Source of the DNA: Hondaea fermentalgiana
Lineage: Eukaryota > Sar > Bigyra > Thraustochytrida > Thraustochytriidae
Direction of reading: 5' to 3'
DNA: 48,582 nt
NCBI GenBank assembly: GCA_014084085.1
Contig: NPFB01000074.1
Span: 23,802 to 72,383, forward strand
The translations under genes and the position numbers were made by a program. The notes below the pieces were generated by a model that saw only the letters and a program-made list of their open reading frames with translations, was not told the origin of the DNA and searched no databases. Positions 20,066 through 30,361 of the stretch are shown in pieces. Every line of letters begins with the position of its first letter. The stretch's first letter is position 1.

Positions 20066-23000
20066 CTAGAATGGGTTAAATACGTCGTGGTCGTAGTCAT
20101 CCTCGCTACTCGAATCCCATAGCATCTCCACGACAGAAGACTCCCGTGAACGCACTCCATTCGACGACTGTGGTCGTTGTCGGGCGATTGAGAGATCACT
20201 CTCGCTCGAATCAAGTGAGTCAAGGTCACTGTCTTCGTTGGCTTCATCTTCATCCTCCTGATCTCTATCTGCAGCCACATCGTGATCGCCGTCCACACGA
20301 CGATTCTCCTCATCCTCCTCTTCTGTCGAGGTCGCGGCCTCACTCATACCTGTGATGAAACGCAAGTACCTGCGACTTCCCAAAGCTCGCTCTTGGTTCG
20401 AAACGCCGCCGCTAACCCCCGCTTCGTCGGGATCCACGAGCAACTCGTCTTCCGCGTCTTGAACAGTGACGCGATTGCGCTCCATGCGCCATGCCAAAAC
20501 CCGATCTTCCACTGTCCCTCGCGTAAAGTAGCAAATCGTCTCCACGGGACGCGTTTGTCCGATGCGATGCACGCGGTTGATGGCCTGCTGCTCTTCACCT
20601 TGCTTCAAGAAGGGCTCAAAGAGGAGCACTCGCGTCGCAATTGTCAGCGTCAGCCCTGCGGCTGCGCTCGAGCTTTGCAGCACGAGCACGCGCACAGCAT
20701 CATTCTTTAAAAACGCTTCGAGCGCTGTTCGCAAGACAGGAACTCGGTCGCCTTTGACGATGCGCGCATGCAAAACTTCCTCCTGTTGCAGCACACTTGA
20801 AAGATGCAAGACGGTGTGACGCTGCTGCGAGAACACGACCGTCTTTCCCTCCTGTGTGGCGAATCGCTTCAGATCGCTCACCACGCGAGCCATCTTTGAT
20901 CCGCGTTTCTCGCGGTTCTGCTCCGACGGGTTCGCGTGACCCTGGAACCCCGTCACTGCCGCAAGCAAATTGATAAAGTTCGTGCTCAGCGCCTCGAGAC
21001 CCACGCGCGACACCACGCTTTGCGTCGCGGCTTCACTCAGCGCAAATCGAGCGAGTTCCCGACTTGTCTCCTCAGCGTCCGGGCATGCACTCCAGCGAGC
21101 AGCCGAAGGTAAGCCAATAGATTCCACCACTTCGTTGTCATTGGGACTTGTGTCCATGGCTCCCCCGTCCTCTTCACGCTCGCCTCCTTCCCCGGCATCC
21201 TCGTCGTCGCCATTTTCATCCTCGACAGCCTCGTTGCCACGCCGCATGCTTCGCGTTACCTTGCGCGTCACTCTGCTCGTCTTGCCTTTGTCCTTGGACT
21301 CTTCCTTTTTGCCTGCCTCAACTTCACAATCTTTTGTCTCTGCATTCTCGTTGTCGACATCACCAGAGGCGCTTGCCACGCCCAGAGCATCCATTTTCGA
21401 CGAGGGTTCCAAGACACGGTAAATCTCATTGTACGTCAGCTTGCGGCGACACAGCGGACACGGAAAGCGTCGCGCCTCGTTCCTCAACATATGCCACATT
21501 CTCCCTTCGGTGGCCTTGATGTGCTGCTCAATGCAGCCCTCACAAAACAAATGAATGCACATTGTGCATGTGGGTCGCTCCATCTTATCGAGACAAATGC
21601 CGCACTCCGGCACATTGGTCTTGTCAATGAGTTCCTGCAAAGCCATCAGACCCTGTCTTTCCAGCGTATCGACGCGAGATGCGCCCCGCTCGTACGCAGC
21701 CTGCAACGTATTGGCATAGGTACGAAGATCTTGCGCCAGCTTGGACTGTTCGGCAATCGTAGCCTCCAACACAGCAATCCGCGAAAACTTTTCCGATACA
21801 GCCTCGTGCATATTCTTCACGGCACCGTGCCACTCGTGGTCCACGAGCATATGGGCCCAGTCGAAGACCTCCACCAGACCGGTGTCAGCGCGGCGCACCG
21901 TAATTTCACCCTCATCAAAGTCCACACGCACGATCTCATCCGCGTAGATTACCGCGCTGCCACGAGTTGCTTGAAACGCAAGCCGATGACCGCCTCGAGA
22001 CGCTGGTCCAGTGCGCCTCTTTTTACTCGATGCACGCGAACCCAAGTCTGATTCCTCTTCTTGTACTGCATTCTCGTCTTCTGACGCGCTCTCCGCCGCA
22101 TCTTCAACCTCGCGCCGTCTTCGCTTGCCTGCGTGCTTCACACCGTTCGCAATCATCTTCGTCTTGCGATCATCTGAAATAATGGCGCTTGACACGGACG
22201 ACGACACGATGATTTCGCTCCATGGGATCTCGCGCACGCTGTCGTCCTCCAAACGCACACGCGCGGCACGCACACGATCGTCTACATGAAGCACTTTCGA
22301 TATCTGATACTCGGTCGGTCGGTTTGAAGTTCGCGTCGGAGACATGGACGCCACGCGCGCCATCAATTGCGCCTTGCCTGCGAGCTCAAAGGCGGGTCGC
22401 ATCTCTCCATCATCTCCGATACTTCCTGCAGCTGTACTTCCACCCGTTGCGGCTGAAGAGCTTGCGGACGACAGAGCATCTCCCTTGAGTCCGAATTGCA
22501 CCGAAAATGACGCATATGGAGCGTCTAGCAATGCAGACGACACTCCAAAGTGGTGACTCAGTGCCGCACGAAGAGCAGCCCTTTCGATTTCAGAATCGAC
22601 GCCAACCAAAACGATCAAGTCGTCAACCCGTCGCTCCGAAGCACTTTTGCTGCAATACCACTCACGTACGCGAGTGCGAAGAGAGGGATCGCGCTTCAAT
22701 GGTGCGTTAAACAGTCTCGCAACGATATCTGCGTGAGCTCCGTCGAGCACGCGTTCGAGACGGCGCGCTGCAAGTGCTTCGCGGTCACTATCGACCATGA
22801 GCTTCTGCAACTTGTCCAAATTGATGCCATGTATACTCATGAGCGAGGTCTGCGCCAACGACTCTTCCGCGGCGATGCGATCCAGCGATTCGCGATTCAA
22901 ACCAACTCGTTTACAGACATCGAGCAATGTCAACCTTGCAATTTCCGTCTTCTCCTCCTCGGCCTCGACGTTTGCCTTGTCTGGAGCAGCGTAGGGCGAA

Positions 23001-26000
23001 ACGTAGCGAACGTCGGACGCAGCGAGCAGTCGCTCTTCGCCATCAAGAAAACGCACTTTAATTGCTCCAGCGCTCTCGTCAACAGCGAGCAGTTTGCTCA
23101 CGAGATAAAAGGCTCGCTTCCCGCCGGCAGCAAAACGTGCCTCAAAACGAGCACCTTGCAACGTCAGCGCCACAGGCAGGATTGGGAGTGTAAGACCGAT
23201 GCCCGGACTGCAGGTCTCATCAAAGTCAGCTCGCAACACCTGAACAACCCGCTCCAGACAGCGGTGCCCATGATGCAGGGGCAAAATGCTATCAATGAGG
23301 CGCCGTCGAATGCCAACTGGATCATCCGTCAGTTTCACAGACGTCTCGCGCCCTGGAAATTGCAGTTTAATGGTTGTCCGCTCCCTCTGTCGCCCAAAGT
23401 CCATGAGCGAGGTCTCCTGATCAATCACGATCTCATAGTGAAACTCGCTCGAGAGCGAGGCAAGCTCACTGCAGAGCTGTTCTGATGACATTTGCTCGTA
23501 TCGACGAAAGGCGGCGTCTACCTCGGCCTGCGCCTCCTCGAGACGCTTCACGCATCGCATCACGCGGGCTGCACGACGAAAAAGGATTCCAGACACTGCA
23601 CGTTTTTGTCCATATGCCAAAACCTCGACGCGCACATTCTCATCATTTCGACTTTGCATCATGCGCATGGCCAGGTACTTGCCGCTCGTGATAGCTTGCA
23701 CAGCCCAACGCCAACGCAAGCGAGGCAGGCTCCCGCCCTTGGCCGAGCACAAGGCCTCGCTGCTTCCGCGGATAGCAGTTTCGAGCTTGTCCTTGGTCTC
23801 GTTGAGGCGTTCGAGAATATGTTCTCGCACAGCGCCAGCAGCGGCGCCGGCGCCAGCGCCCGCCGTTGCGGCATACTGTTGGCGATTCAAGCTGCTCACC
23901 ATGGCACTAGCACCACTAGCACCACCACGACCACCCCGTGATGACGAGCTCTTGCTCGCCACAGCGGCTTCAGCCGAAAGCAAAAGGTCCCGCAGCTCGT
24001 CTCCAGGAAGCGCCGGGAAGCCAGAGAAGATGTCCGAAATCACCCGAGACTCCTCACGATTCCTCAGGACGTCCCGCGCGCGGAGCGTCTGAAGCAGGTC
24101 GCGCACAAAGGTATTGAGGTTGGACAACTGTTGTGGTGCTCCGTTGCCGCCGCTGACGAGTTGCGGGGACGACGCAAACGTTCGCAAGAGCTCAGCGCCC
24201 ACCGCCCATGGACGACTTTGCGCGTTCCGCATGCTGCGGCGCTGGTTGCGAACTTCCATGAGCCCCACGGCGCGGTTCACGAGAACCTCAATGTATCGGT
24301 ACAAAGCTCGTTCGGGAGACGCCAGCGGAACGCCAACGAAACGCATGGTCGCCACAGGAAGCTCCAGGATCGTCTTGGATGGGTTTGCAATGTAGGTTTG
24401 CTTCTTGGAGTGGCGCATCATGATATGGCTGAGCAAAAGGCCGAGACGGGAGAGGCTTTTCTCGTCGCGAGCCTCGTAAGGAGTTTTGACGCATCGACCC
24501 CAAAAGCCGTCCGAGTTGTCCGGCAAACAAAAGGGAATGACGCCCAAAAAATTAAGCTCCCCGTGAATGTCATCAATGCCGGTGTACACGGGCGTACCCG
24601 AAATCATCCAGCGCGCTCGCGCCGTGATGCTGCGACACTTGGAGGCAAGCACCGTGGTCGAACTACGAATCTCTTGCATTTCATCCAGACACACACGACG
24701 CCAATGCACCATATTGATCAGCAAGCTACACTGCTGTACACTGCGATAGGTGGCAAGGACAATGTCGCACGCCGCGAGATCTTGGGCCGCCTTTTCGGTA
24801 TCGGGGCCTCGGCGTCGCGTCATTACATTCGAAAAAATGATATCCTCGGCGACATCATCAGGGGCTGGCGGTGCATCTGTTATATTTTGTGACACAGCCG
24901 ACGATGAAGAAGATGATGACGATGATGATGAAGAAGTAGAAGAAGAAGAAGAAGAAGAAGATGAGGAGGAGGAGGAGGAAGAGGAAGTAGAAGCACCAAA
25001 AAGCGGCGGTTCAGACGCGGCTGCGCTCGACGGGCCCATGTGACGTCGCAAAGTGGCGTATTCCCTGTACTGCTCCGTACGACTCTCGAGCGTGGCAATC
25101 CGGAGGCCACGCGGCTTCTCGAGACATTTTTCTAATTCCTCCGCCCATTGAGGGAGAAGCGCGTCTGGGACCACAAAGAGAGAGGCTTGAGACGCATAAA
25201 GATCCTCGCGTGGAGCATAATCTACCTCTGGGGAGACGCGATCGTGAAGAATAAGAGCAATAAATTCGAGCGTCTTGCCAAGTCCCATTTCTTCACATAC
25301 GAGCCCACCACGCACAAGAGGAGGCTTTTGCAGTCTCAGCTCGCCGAGCTCGCTCGAAAAGAAAAAGCTTTCCTCCATGTTGGACTCGGTCGACTCCGTT
25401 TCGGCCTTGGCCTCGACCTTGGTCCCTTTTTGCCGCGATGATGCTTTTCTTCCTGTCGTTACGGCTTCCTCGGCTTCCTCTTGAAGAGTTGGCGTCCACG
25501 CACGCTCCTCCCAGAAACATCCATTGAGACCACGCGGGAGGCGTTCCTGGTCAACCATCCACTGCAGCGTTTGCAGCTGGTAGTCGCGCATTTCGAGCGC
25601 AAGACCAGGCGGTGATGCTTTGTACTGCGCGTATCCCACACTCTCGTGACTCCCGAGGAGCGAAGTGACCGTGAATTGGTCGCCTTGACGAGTCGAAGCG
25701 CCGTCCAAGGATTTGCGAAACACAGGCTCGCCGGTCCATTGCTTGGAAAGGGGCGCAACGATGCCTCCAGATGGACGAAGGATGCGGAAAAGCACGCGCA
25801 GACCCTCGTCTGCAATCATGTAAAACAAAAGACGATTCACGTAGAGATGAAAACGCGCGCGCACCTCTGTCTTGCTACGCTGCTCAATCTGCGAAACGCA
25901 GCGCACAAAGGGCGTTCTCCATGGCGAGACACGTGGATGCTGGTATGTCGTCACCATATCGATCCATTCAAGCAGCTCCTCCGGACTATACTCGGTCCCA

Positions 26001-26704
26001 TCATGCGCTTCGTGCTTCACTTGTACTTTGCCACCATAAACGGCCTTTCGCAGCTTGGCCATGGAAACGGGCGACTCCACAGCTGCGGGCTCGCCGGTAT
26101 CATGTCGCCACAAGAGACGCTGCAGAATGGCCTTGGGAGTTTCCTTGTTTCCGGTCATGGTCGCCAAAGTGTACGACTTGTGCGGTCCGGATGGCGTGTA
26201 CATGAGCCAATTTTTAACGAACGAGTCGCGGCCCTTGAGGCGCATGTCAATGTAGCCAACGCGTCGAAAAGCGTCAAAGTACGGGCGCAGCTCGTTCTTG
26301 GCCAGGCTCTTGGCTGGGTCATAGCCACGGAGCCCCTGCGAGCAGATGTGGCTGTATTGCGCGGCGCGGTCGCCACCGCAACCTTGGGCCCAATCCTGGG
26401 GCAGCTGTGCGGGTTTCCCCGTGAAAAACGAGATCGTTTCGGGGACTTTGGAGCCAATCTTGTCGTAAGACACGGTGTAGCGCGTATGCCAAACATCATA
26501 CTCGTCTTCTTGTTTAACATTGGCGCTCGCTCCCGCCGCATTGCCGCCAGCCTTGTTGCGCGGGGTCTTCTTGGCCTTACCTTTCGGGCCAGCTTCAGCC
26601 TTGGCCTTGGCCTCCTTTGCGGCTGTCTCCTTCTCCTTCTCCTTGGCCGCGCAACGCGCCGCAGACTGCCGTGTCGACCGACGCCGGGGTGGCGCGTTAT
26701 CCAT
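20066..26704 (-). CDS. SHPRH/Rad5-type SNF2 helicase with RING E3 domain
   Basis: Nuclear SNF2-family ATPase and ubiquitin ligase; relatives poly-ubiquitinate PCNA at stalled forks or remodel chromatin. 2212 residues from ATG 26704; the frame continues upstream only to a TTG. Order: basic N-terminus; SNF2 N-terminal lobe with motif I EEMGLGKT (about 470-477), motif II DEMQ (674-677) and RWMISGTP; poly-Ser (about 573-602) between motifs I and II; C3HC4 RING CGIC...CIHLFCEGC...CPLC (about 1701-1752); then the helicase C-terminal lobe (about 1953-2065) with QAINRVHRIGQTRP. A RING between the lobes is the Rad5/Rad16/SHPRH signature. Three short Tudor-like stretches (about 1198-1237, 1464-1500, 1581-1620) precede the RING. 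The C-terminus is acidic. No intron is evident. I favour SHPRH over Rad5/HLTF because of length and because I see no HIRAN domain. Confidence 0.9.
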   Translation of the reverse strand: MDNAPPRRRSTRQSAARCAAKEKEKETAAKEAKAKAEAGPKGKAKKTPRNKAGGNAAGASANVKQEDEYDVWHTRYTVSYDKIGSKVPETISFFTGKPAQLPQDWAQGCGGDRAAQYSHICSQGLRGYDPAKSLAKNELRPYFDAFRRVGYIDMRLKGRDSFVKNWLMYTPSGPHKSYTLATMTGNKETPKAILQRLLWRHDTGEPAAVESPVSMAKLRKAVYGGKVQVKHEAHDGTEYSPEELLEWIDMVTTYQHPRVSPWRTPFVRCVSQIEQRSKTEVRARFHLYVNRLLFYMIADEGLRVLFRILRPSGGIVAPLSKQWTGEPVFRKSLDGASTRQGDQFTVTSLLGSHESVGYAQYKASPPGLALEMRDYQLQTLQWMVDQERLPRGLNGCFWEERAWTPTLQEEAEEAVTTGRKASSRQKGTKVEAKAETESTESNMEESFFFSSELGELRLQKPPLVRGGLVCEEMGLGKTLEFIALILHDRVSPEVDYAPREDLYASQASLFVVPDALLPQWAEELEKCLEKPRGLRIATLESRTEQYREYATLRRHMGPSSAAASEPPLFGASTSSSSSSSSSSSSSSSSTSSSSSSSSSSSSAVSQNITDAPPAPDDVAEDIIFSNVMTRRRGPDTEKAAQDLAACDIVLATYRSVQQCSLLINMVHWRRVCLDEMQEIRSSTTVLASKCRSITARARWMISGTPVYTGIDDIHGELNFLGVIPFCLPDNSDGFWGRCVKTPYEARDEKSLSRLGLLLSHIMMRHSKKQTYIANPSKTILELPVATMRFVGVPLASPERALYRYIEVLVNRAVGLMEVRNQRRSMRNAQSRPWAVGAELLRTFASSPQLVSGGNGAPQQLSNLNTFVRDLLQTLRARDVLRNREESRVISDIFSGFPALPGDELRDLLLSAEAAVASKSSSSRGGRGGASGASAMVSSLNRQQYAATAGAGAGAAAGAVREHILERLNETKDKLETAIRGSSEALCSAKGGSLPRLRWRWAVQAITSGKYLAMRMMQSRNDENVRVEVLAYGQKRAVSGILFRRAARVMRCVKRLEEAQAEVDAAFRRYEQMSSEQLCSELASLSSEFHYEIVIDQETSLMDFGRQRERTTIKLQFPGRETSVKLTDDPVGIRRRLIDSILPLHHGHRCLERVVQVLRADFDETCSPGIGLTLPILPVALTLQGARFEARFAAGGKRAFYLVSKLLAVDESAGAIKVRFLDGEERLLAASDVRYVSPYAAPDKANVEAEEEKTEIARLTLLDVCKRVGLNRESLDRIAAEESLAQTSLMSIHGINLDKLQKLMVDSDREALAARRLERVLDGAHADIVARLFNAPLKRDPSLRTRVREWYCSKSASERRVDDLIVLVGVDSEIERAALRAALSHHFGVSSALLDAPYASFSVQFGLKGDALSSASSSAATGGSTAAGSIGDDGEMRPAFELAGKAQLMARVASMSPTRTSNRPTEYQISKVLHVDDRVRAARVRLEDDSVREIPWSEIIVSSSVSSAIISDDRKTKMIANGVKHAGKRRRREVEDAAESASEDENAVQEEESDLGSRASSKKRRTGPASRGGHRLAFQATRGSAVIYADEIVRVDFDEGEITVRRADTGLVEVFDWAHMLVDHEWHGAVKNMHEAVSEKFSRIAVLEATIAEQSKLAQDLRTYANTLQAAYERGASRVDTLERQGLMALQELIDKTNVPECGICLDKMERPTCTMCIHLFCEGCIEQHIKATEGRMWHMLRNEARRFPCPLCRRKLTYNEIYRVLEPSSKMDALGVASASGDVDNENAETKDCEVEAGKKEESKDKGKTSRVTRKVTRSMRRGNEAVEDENGDDEDAGEGGEREEDGGAMDTSPNDNEVVESIGLPSAARWSACPDAEETSRELARFALSEAATQSVVSRVGLEALSTNFINLLAAVTGFQGHANPSEQNREKRGSKMARVVSDLKRFATQEGKTVVFSQQRHTVLHLSSVLQQEEVLHARIVKGDRVPVLRTALEAFLKNDAVRVLVLQSSSAAAGLTLTIATRVLLFEPFLKQGEEQQAINRVHRIGQTRPVETICYFTRGTVEDRVLAWRMERNRVTVQDAEDELLVDPDEAGVSGGVSNQERALGSRRYLRFITGMSEAATSTEEEDEENRRVDGDHDVAADRDQEDEDEANEDSDLDSLDSSESDLSIARQRPQSSNGVRSRESSVVEMLWDSSSEDDYDHDVFNPF
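24899..24988 (-). repeat. Serine-codon triplet repeat inside the helicase gene
   Basis: In-frame tract encoding about 30 residues, nearly all serine with one threonine, written with mixed TCA, TCG, TCT and TCC codons. It falls between ATPase motifs I and II, where family members carry variable insertions. Confidence 0.85.
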
Positions 26705-27629
26705 GGTGGTCCTCTGGCGTGCTGTCTTGCACACAGGTGACGATGCGCGCTTCGGTCGTTGTCGTTGTCGTTGTCGCTGTCGCTGTCGCTGCCGGCGTTG
26801 CCGTCGCCGCTGCGCAGCCGCGGATTTGCAGACGCAAGACCTCGAACGGAGGGCACCACGCCACAACAACCTGCGCGGGAGGGAGAGTGGGCAGAGCGCA
26901 GAGGACGTTCGCTAGCGACCACCTGCGGACAGTGGCTTCTGCCCACGAACGAACGACCGCGCGTCCAAGGCTGTCGCCGCGGATTTGAACCGCAACTCGC
27001 CTCGAAATGCCGCCGACCAATCCTCCTCGCCCTCGGAGCAGCTGGCGTCTGTCTGTCTGCCAGGCAGGCAGACAGGCAGGCAGGCAGGCAGGCAGGCTGA
27101 CTGGCTGGCTGGCTGTGTCGGCCGCGCTCCTCGACCTGGGCCCCGCGCTCCACTCCCCGCCCTCGCGCACGCGCTGCGGCGCGAGCCTCCCGCGGTCTCC
27201 GAGTCTTTTCGGGTTTGCTTGAGGTCTTGGGGGCGTGAGAGCGGGAGAAGAGCGCGGCAAATGTGAGTTCCGCACTAGAACCTTTGGATCAACGCGGGAC
27301 CCCGCTCTCATTGCATTCACAGTCGAGTCGACCCGCTGGTGCAGAACACGCACGCTTTGCCAGAATTGCTGTCTTGGAAACGTTCGAGGTGCTCTACTGC
27401 TGACAGCGAGTGGGGAAATGGGTAAGTGAGTGGGACTTGACATGACACGAACACCAACCTGAAGTCTTCTTGATGATTTCGCGTTCCGCAGATATTTCTT
27501 TCCTTTTCCTTCCTTTCCTTTCCTTTTCAGCCAGGCCTGAGAAGTGATCGCATGATCTCGAGCATCTTGTTGCACCAGCAGACGAGACTTCGACGAGCTT
27601 AACGATAGCTCGCGTCACTGTGAATTACT

Positions 27630-27673
<44 letters not shown>

Positions 27674-27720
27674 TGCACCCTTTGTCGGCCCCGCCCAGCT
27701 TTTCCTCGCAACGATCGCTC
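26705..27720. other. Divergent intergenic region, helicase / GxGYxYP-like gene
   Basis: About 1 kb holding both 5' ends. Contents: a hexamer-type GTTGTC/GCTGTC repeat (about 26756-26797), a GCAG tetranucleotide repeat (about 27057-27095), CCTTT-type repeats (about 27500-27530) and (CGG)14 at 27631-27672. A tRNA T-arm-like hairpin at about 26977-26993 is not part of a full cloverleaf. Confidence 0.55.
27631..27672. repeat. (CGG)14 tract in the probable 5' leader
   Basis: Fourteen uninterrupted CGG units ending 48 bp before the ATG at 27721, so probably transcribed as 5' UTR of the next gene. Confidence 0.85.
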
Positions 27721-29406
27721 ATGGTCACGTTTGCTAGGTCGCAATGGTTGCTGGCGCTCTGCGTCCAGGCGCTTGCGCTCGCGAAGACTCGCGGCACAAA
27801 CACAAGCGTCGTCGACGTTCGCGGCGCGTGCGACGAGATTCGTCTGGCAGCGCAGGCCGCGTCAGGGCTACACAATCGCCAGCGAGCCGAGAGGGCCTAT
27901 GTCATCATGACGGAGGACGACGCCTTTTGGTGGGTTGTGATCCATGCGAGCACACAAGAGATAGGTGAACCAAGAACCACGCCAACGCAAAGGGTGGATG
28001 CTGAAACCTTCGTACGCGACGCTGTGCAGCGCTTCGGCGTTGTGTTGTATGCGGCCGCCGAGGCGAAAAATACACTCGCTACGGCCGTGACCTTGGCCGG
28101 TGTTCTCAGCGCTGTACCTCTTGAGCAGCTCCCTGGCGATCTGGCCCAAAGCAATATTACAGTCAAAGTGGACACCCGAGCGTGGTCAAAGGAACGCGCG
28201 CTCTTTGAAGCGGAAGCGATCGTGGGACAAACAACTTCTTTGGCTGTGCAAAAGAGCACACTCCTTTTACGTGGAGAGCTCGTTGATTTTATCGTCAAGG
28301 AGCGAATTTTTGTGACAGACTTGGCGTTCGAGTGCGTGCCACTCACTTACGAGCACGCTTATTTGCACCGTGTCGTCGACAAGGCCCCGTGGCGACGGCC
28401 CATCCGCGTTTACGGATACAACACGCAGGTGAAGATCCTTGGCGGGTACACGTTTGAGGCGGAAACGGGGTGTCTCGCGTCGCTTGGGCAGATCGCTTCG
28501 CAGCAAACGCATAACTTGGCGTTTTGGAATGAACGGCCCGGCATCTCGGAGCCGCTTCGCCAAAAGCAAAGCGATATGGTTCGCTACGACCCAGAGCTCG
28601 TCTACGTTGCGATCGTGTATGGCGACATGGACAACTTGGACTTTGTGCAAGGATTTGCACGAGAGCATATGCGGACGCGCGAAGCAAGGTGTGCTGCAGC
28701 GCGCGAGACCTGCTTCCCTCTGACGTGGACGCTTTCTCCAAATTTACTTCGTCTTGCACCCGATCTCTTGCGCTGGTACATGTCAGCGGGTGAGCGCAGC
28801 GGAAATGACTGGTTTATTTTCCCCCCATCCGGCACACTGTACGCGTACCCTGGAATGTTCTCTGCTGCAGATCAGCACGTCTTTGTGCAACAAATGACTG
28901 CCGATGCAAGACTCATGAACACTTCAGGAAGCGTGCACTGGGAATGGTTTTATCGCTGGAAGCCTGCCTTTGAGACGTACTTTACCCAGTACACGCATTT
29001 ATCTCACTCGATTCGCTCTTTTTTCCTCAACGACGTTCCCTGGCCAATCCCCTTGCCCGATATGGCGCTTCGTGGCGAAACATACCGTGTTCTCTCTAGC
29101 AATGACTATTCGAGTAGAGTCCATGGACAGACACCAGTGGTCCTCTTCAAGCCAGCCTTCAACTGGGCTCCAGGAAATCCGTCCGGAGGTTTAAGCCTTC
29201 CACCTGCGCTTTGCGCGCAGCTTCTAGGGCGGCTCTCACGCGGCAGCATTCAATATATGTATACGATTCAAACTACGGCAATTGAGGACATTTTCACCCT
29301 TGCGGCGCAACTTCCAGAGCATGTCCGCCTCGTCTCGTACGAGCAGCTGGCCCATTTGGCTCTACAGCGCGAGGCCAACCGTGAGCGTGGCAGGACTGAA
29401 AGCTAA
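27721..29406 (+). CDS. Putative secreted GxGYxYP-family-like protein
   Basis: 561 residues from ATG 27721; in-frame codons upstream start only at a TTG. The N-terminus (MVTFARSQWLLALCVQALALA) looks like a signal peptide, suggesting a secreted or lumenal protein. The best clue to family is PPSGTLYAYPGMF (about residues 369-381), a variant of the SGxGYxYP motif that names the putative glycoside-hydrolase-like GxGYxYP family, preceded by WTLSPNLLRLAPDLLRWY as expected. The second and third motif residues deviate, so activity is uncertain. Trp and Tyr are abundant in the second half, as in carbohydrate-active proteins. It is divergent from the helicase and converges on the twin CX9C gene. The family call is moderate; function is not experimentally settled as far as I know. 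Confidence 0.6.
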   Translation: MVTFARSQWLLALCVQALALAKTRGTNTSVVDVRGACDEIRLAAQAASGLHNRQRAERAYVIMTEDDAFWWVVIHASTQEIGEPRTTPTQRVDAETFVRDAVQRFGVVLYAAAEAKNTLATAVTLAGVLSAVPLEQLPGDLAQSNITVKVDTRAWSKERALFEAEAIVGQTTSLAVQKSTLLLRGELVDFIVKERIFVTDLAFECVPLTYEHAYLHRVVDKAPWRRPIRVYGYNTQVKILGGYTFEAETGCLASLGQIASQQTHNLAFWNERPGISEPLRQKQSDMVRYDPELVYVAIVYGDMDNLDFVQGFAREHMRTREARCAAARETCFPLTWTLSPNLLRLAPDLLRWYMSAGERSGNDWFIFPPSGTLYAYPGMFSAADQHVFVQQMTADARLMNTSGSVHWEWFYRWKPAFETYFTQYTHLSHSIRSFFLNDVPWPIPLPDMALRGETYRVLSSNDYSSRVHGQTPVVLFKPAFNWAPGNPSGGLSLPPALCAQLLGRLSRGSIQYMYTIQTTAIEDIFTLAAQLPEHVRLVSYEQLAHLALQREANRERGRTES

Positions 29407-29516
29407 CCAAGGATCTACATCACTTTGGAAGCGTTTTCGACCGAAAAAAAGAATCGCGTTTCCGTCTCGACGGGATGTTGGAGGGGGGGGACGCAAGAGT
29501 GCGAATTCACCAAGTA

Positions 29517-29930
29517 CTACTTGGTTTCGATGGCTTTGCGACCGCAGGCAACAAAAGCTTCGAGCGCGCCAAGACACGCCTCCTCTGACTCGCTCTTGAG
29601 GCATTGAAAGAAGCGCGCGTGGGGCGATGGGACGTGGCCCTCGAGTTTATCGCCGCACGCCCCAAAAACGAGCTTTGTACGCTGGTTAACCATACGATCA
29701 CAGCCCAGGTAGCACTCGGCCTGCCGCGAGCAGTCCCCGCTTCCCGTCTCGGCGCTCTTGCGCTGGCACTCGCGCAGGTTTCTCGCAGGTCCTTCGCATG
29801 TCGGCAAAATGCTGTCTACTCCGCGCAGGAGCGCCTCCGCCTGCGCAACCTTGCCTGCGCTCACAAAGCTGCTCACTTTGGCATCCGGGTTCAACGCCGG
29901 GTCCACCTCGCCTACCACGGGGCACGACAT
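29517..29930 (-). CDS. Twin CX9C (CHCH-type) small protein, probably mitochondrial
   Basis: 137 residues from ATG 29930. Cysteine spacing is diagnostic: Cys45-X9-Cys55, then after 11 residues Cys67-X9-Cys77, the twin CX9C pattern of CHCH proteins. These are imported into the mitochondrial intermembrane space by Mia40 oxidation and often help assemble respiratory complexes. A third CX9C (CLGALEAFVAC) lies near the C-terminus. There is no cleavable presequence, as is usual for the family. The first ~43 residues carry no recognised domain. I cannot assign it to a named member (COX or complex I assembly). It converges with the GxGYxYP-like gene, stop codons about 110 bp apart. Confidence 0.65.
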   Translation of the reverse strand: MSCPVVGEVDPALNPDAKVSSFVSAGKVAQAEALLRGVDSILPTCEGPARNLRECQRKSAETGSGDCSRQAECYLGCDRMVNQRTKLVFGACGDKLEGHVPSPHARFFQCLKSESEEACLGALEAFVACGRKAIETK

Positions 29931-30361
29931 TCTTCGATTCGATCGATGGCTCTTCTGCGCAGCGATGGTTTGGTTATTGCTCTTTCTGACGACGCGCGAT
30001 ACGCGGCGCGGCCTTTTCTAATTTGTGCGCATCGAAAATCAAAAAGGGCAATCATGACGAGCCAGGGAGATGCGATGAGCTGAGATGAGTTGAGATGCAA
30101 CGACACGACGGGGCTCTTGCGGAGCTGTTCCAAAGCATTTGCGAAGCAAAAACAAACGCCCACTCAACAGAAACAAGTCTTAAGATCACAGTACTATGCT
30201 TGCAATAAAAAGAAAGAATTTTCGACATTGTTATTTGGCTACCATCATCATGATGATTGCCGGTGAGTAGTGGTTTGGCCTACGTACGATGGTCACTGCG
30301 CATTCGCTCCAGGAATTGCTGCTCAAGCTTGCGGCTTGCGCTTTTGCAGGGGTTTGCCGAC
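29931..30361. other. Intergenic region between the CX9C gene and the first hydratase-like gene
   Basis: About 430 bp. It holds the CX9C gene's 5' side, a TGACGACGCGCG block (about 29987-29998) that recurs at 37022-37033, a GAGATGAG(C/T)TGAGATGAGTT repeat (about 30070-30095) and an AATAAAA at about 30203. No gene. Confidence 0.5.

Noticed and set aside
26965..27045. tRNA-like T-arm on the minus strand (GCGGTTCAAATCCGC)
   Set aside because: The T-stem and loop are good, but no matching acceptor strand is found upstream and the distance to a possible D-loop is several bases too short for an anticodon arm.
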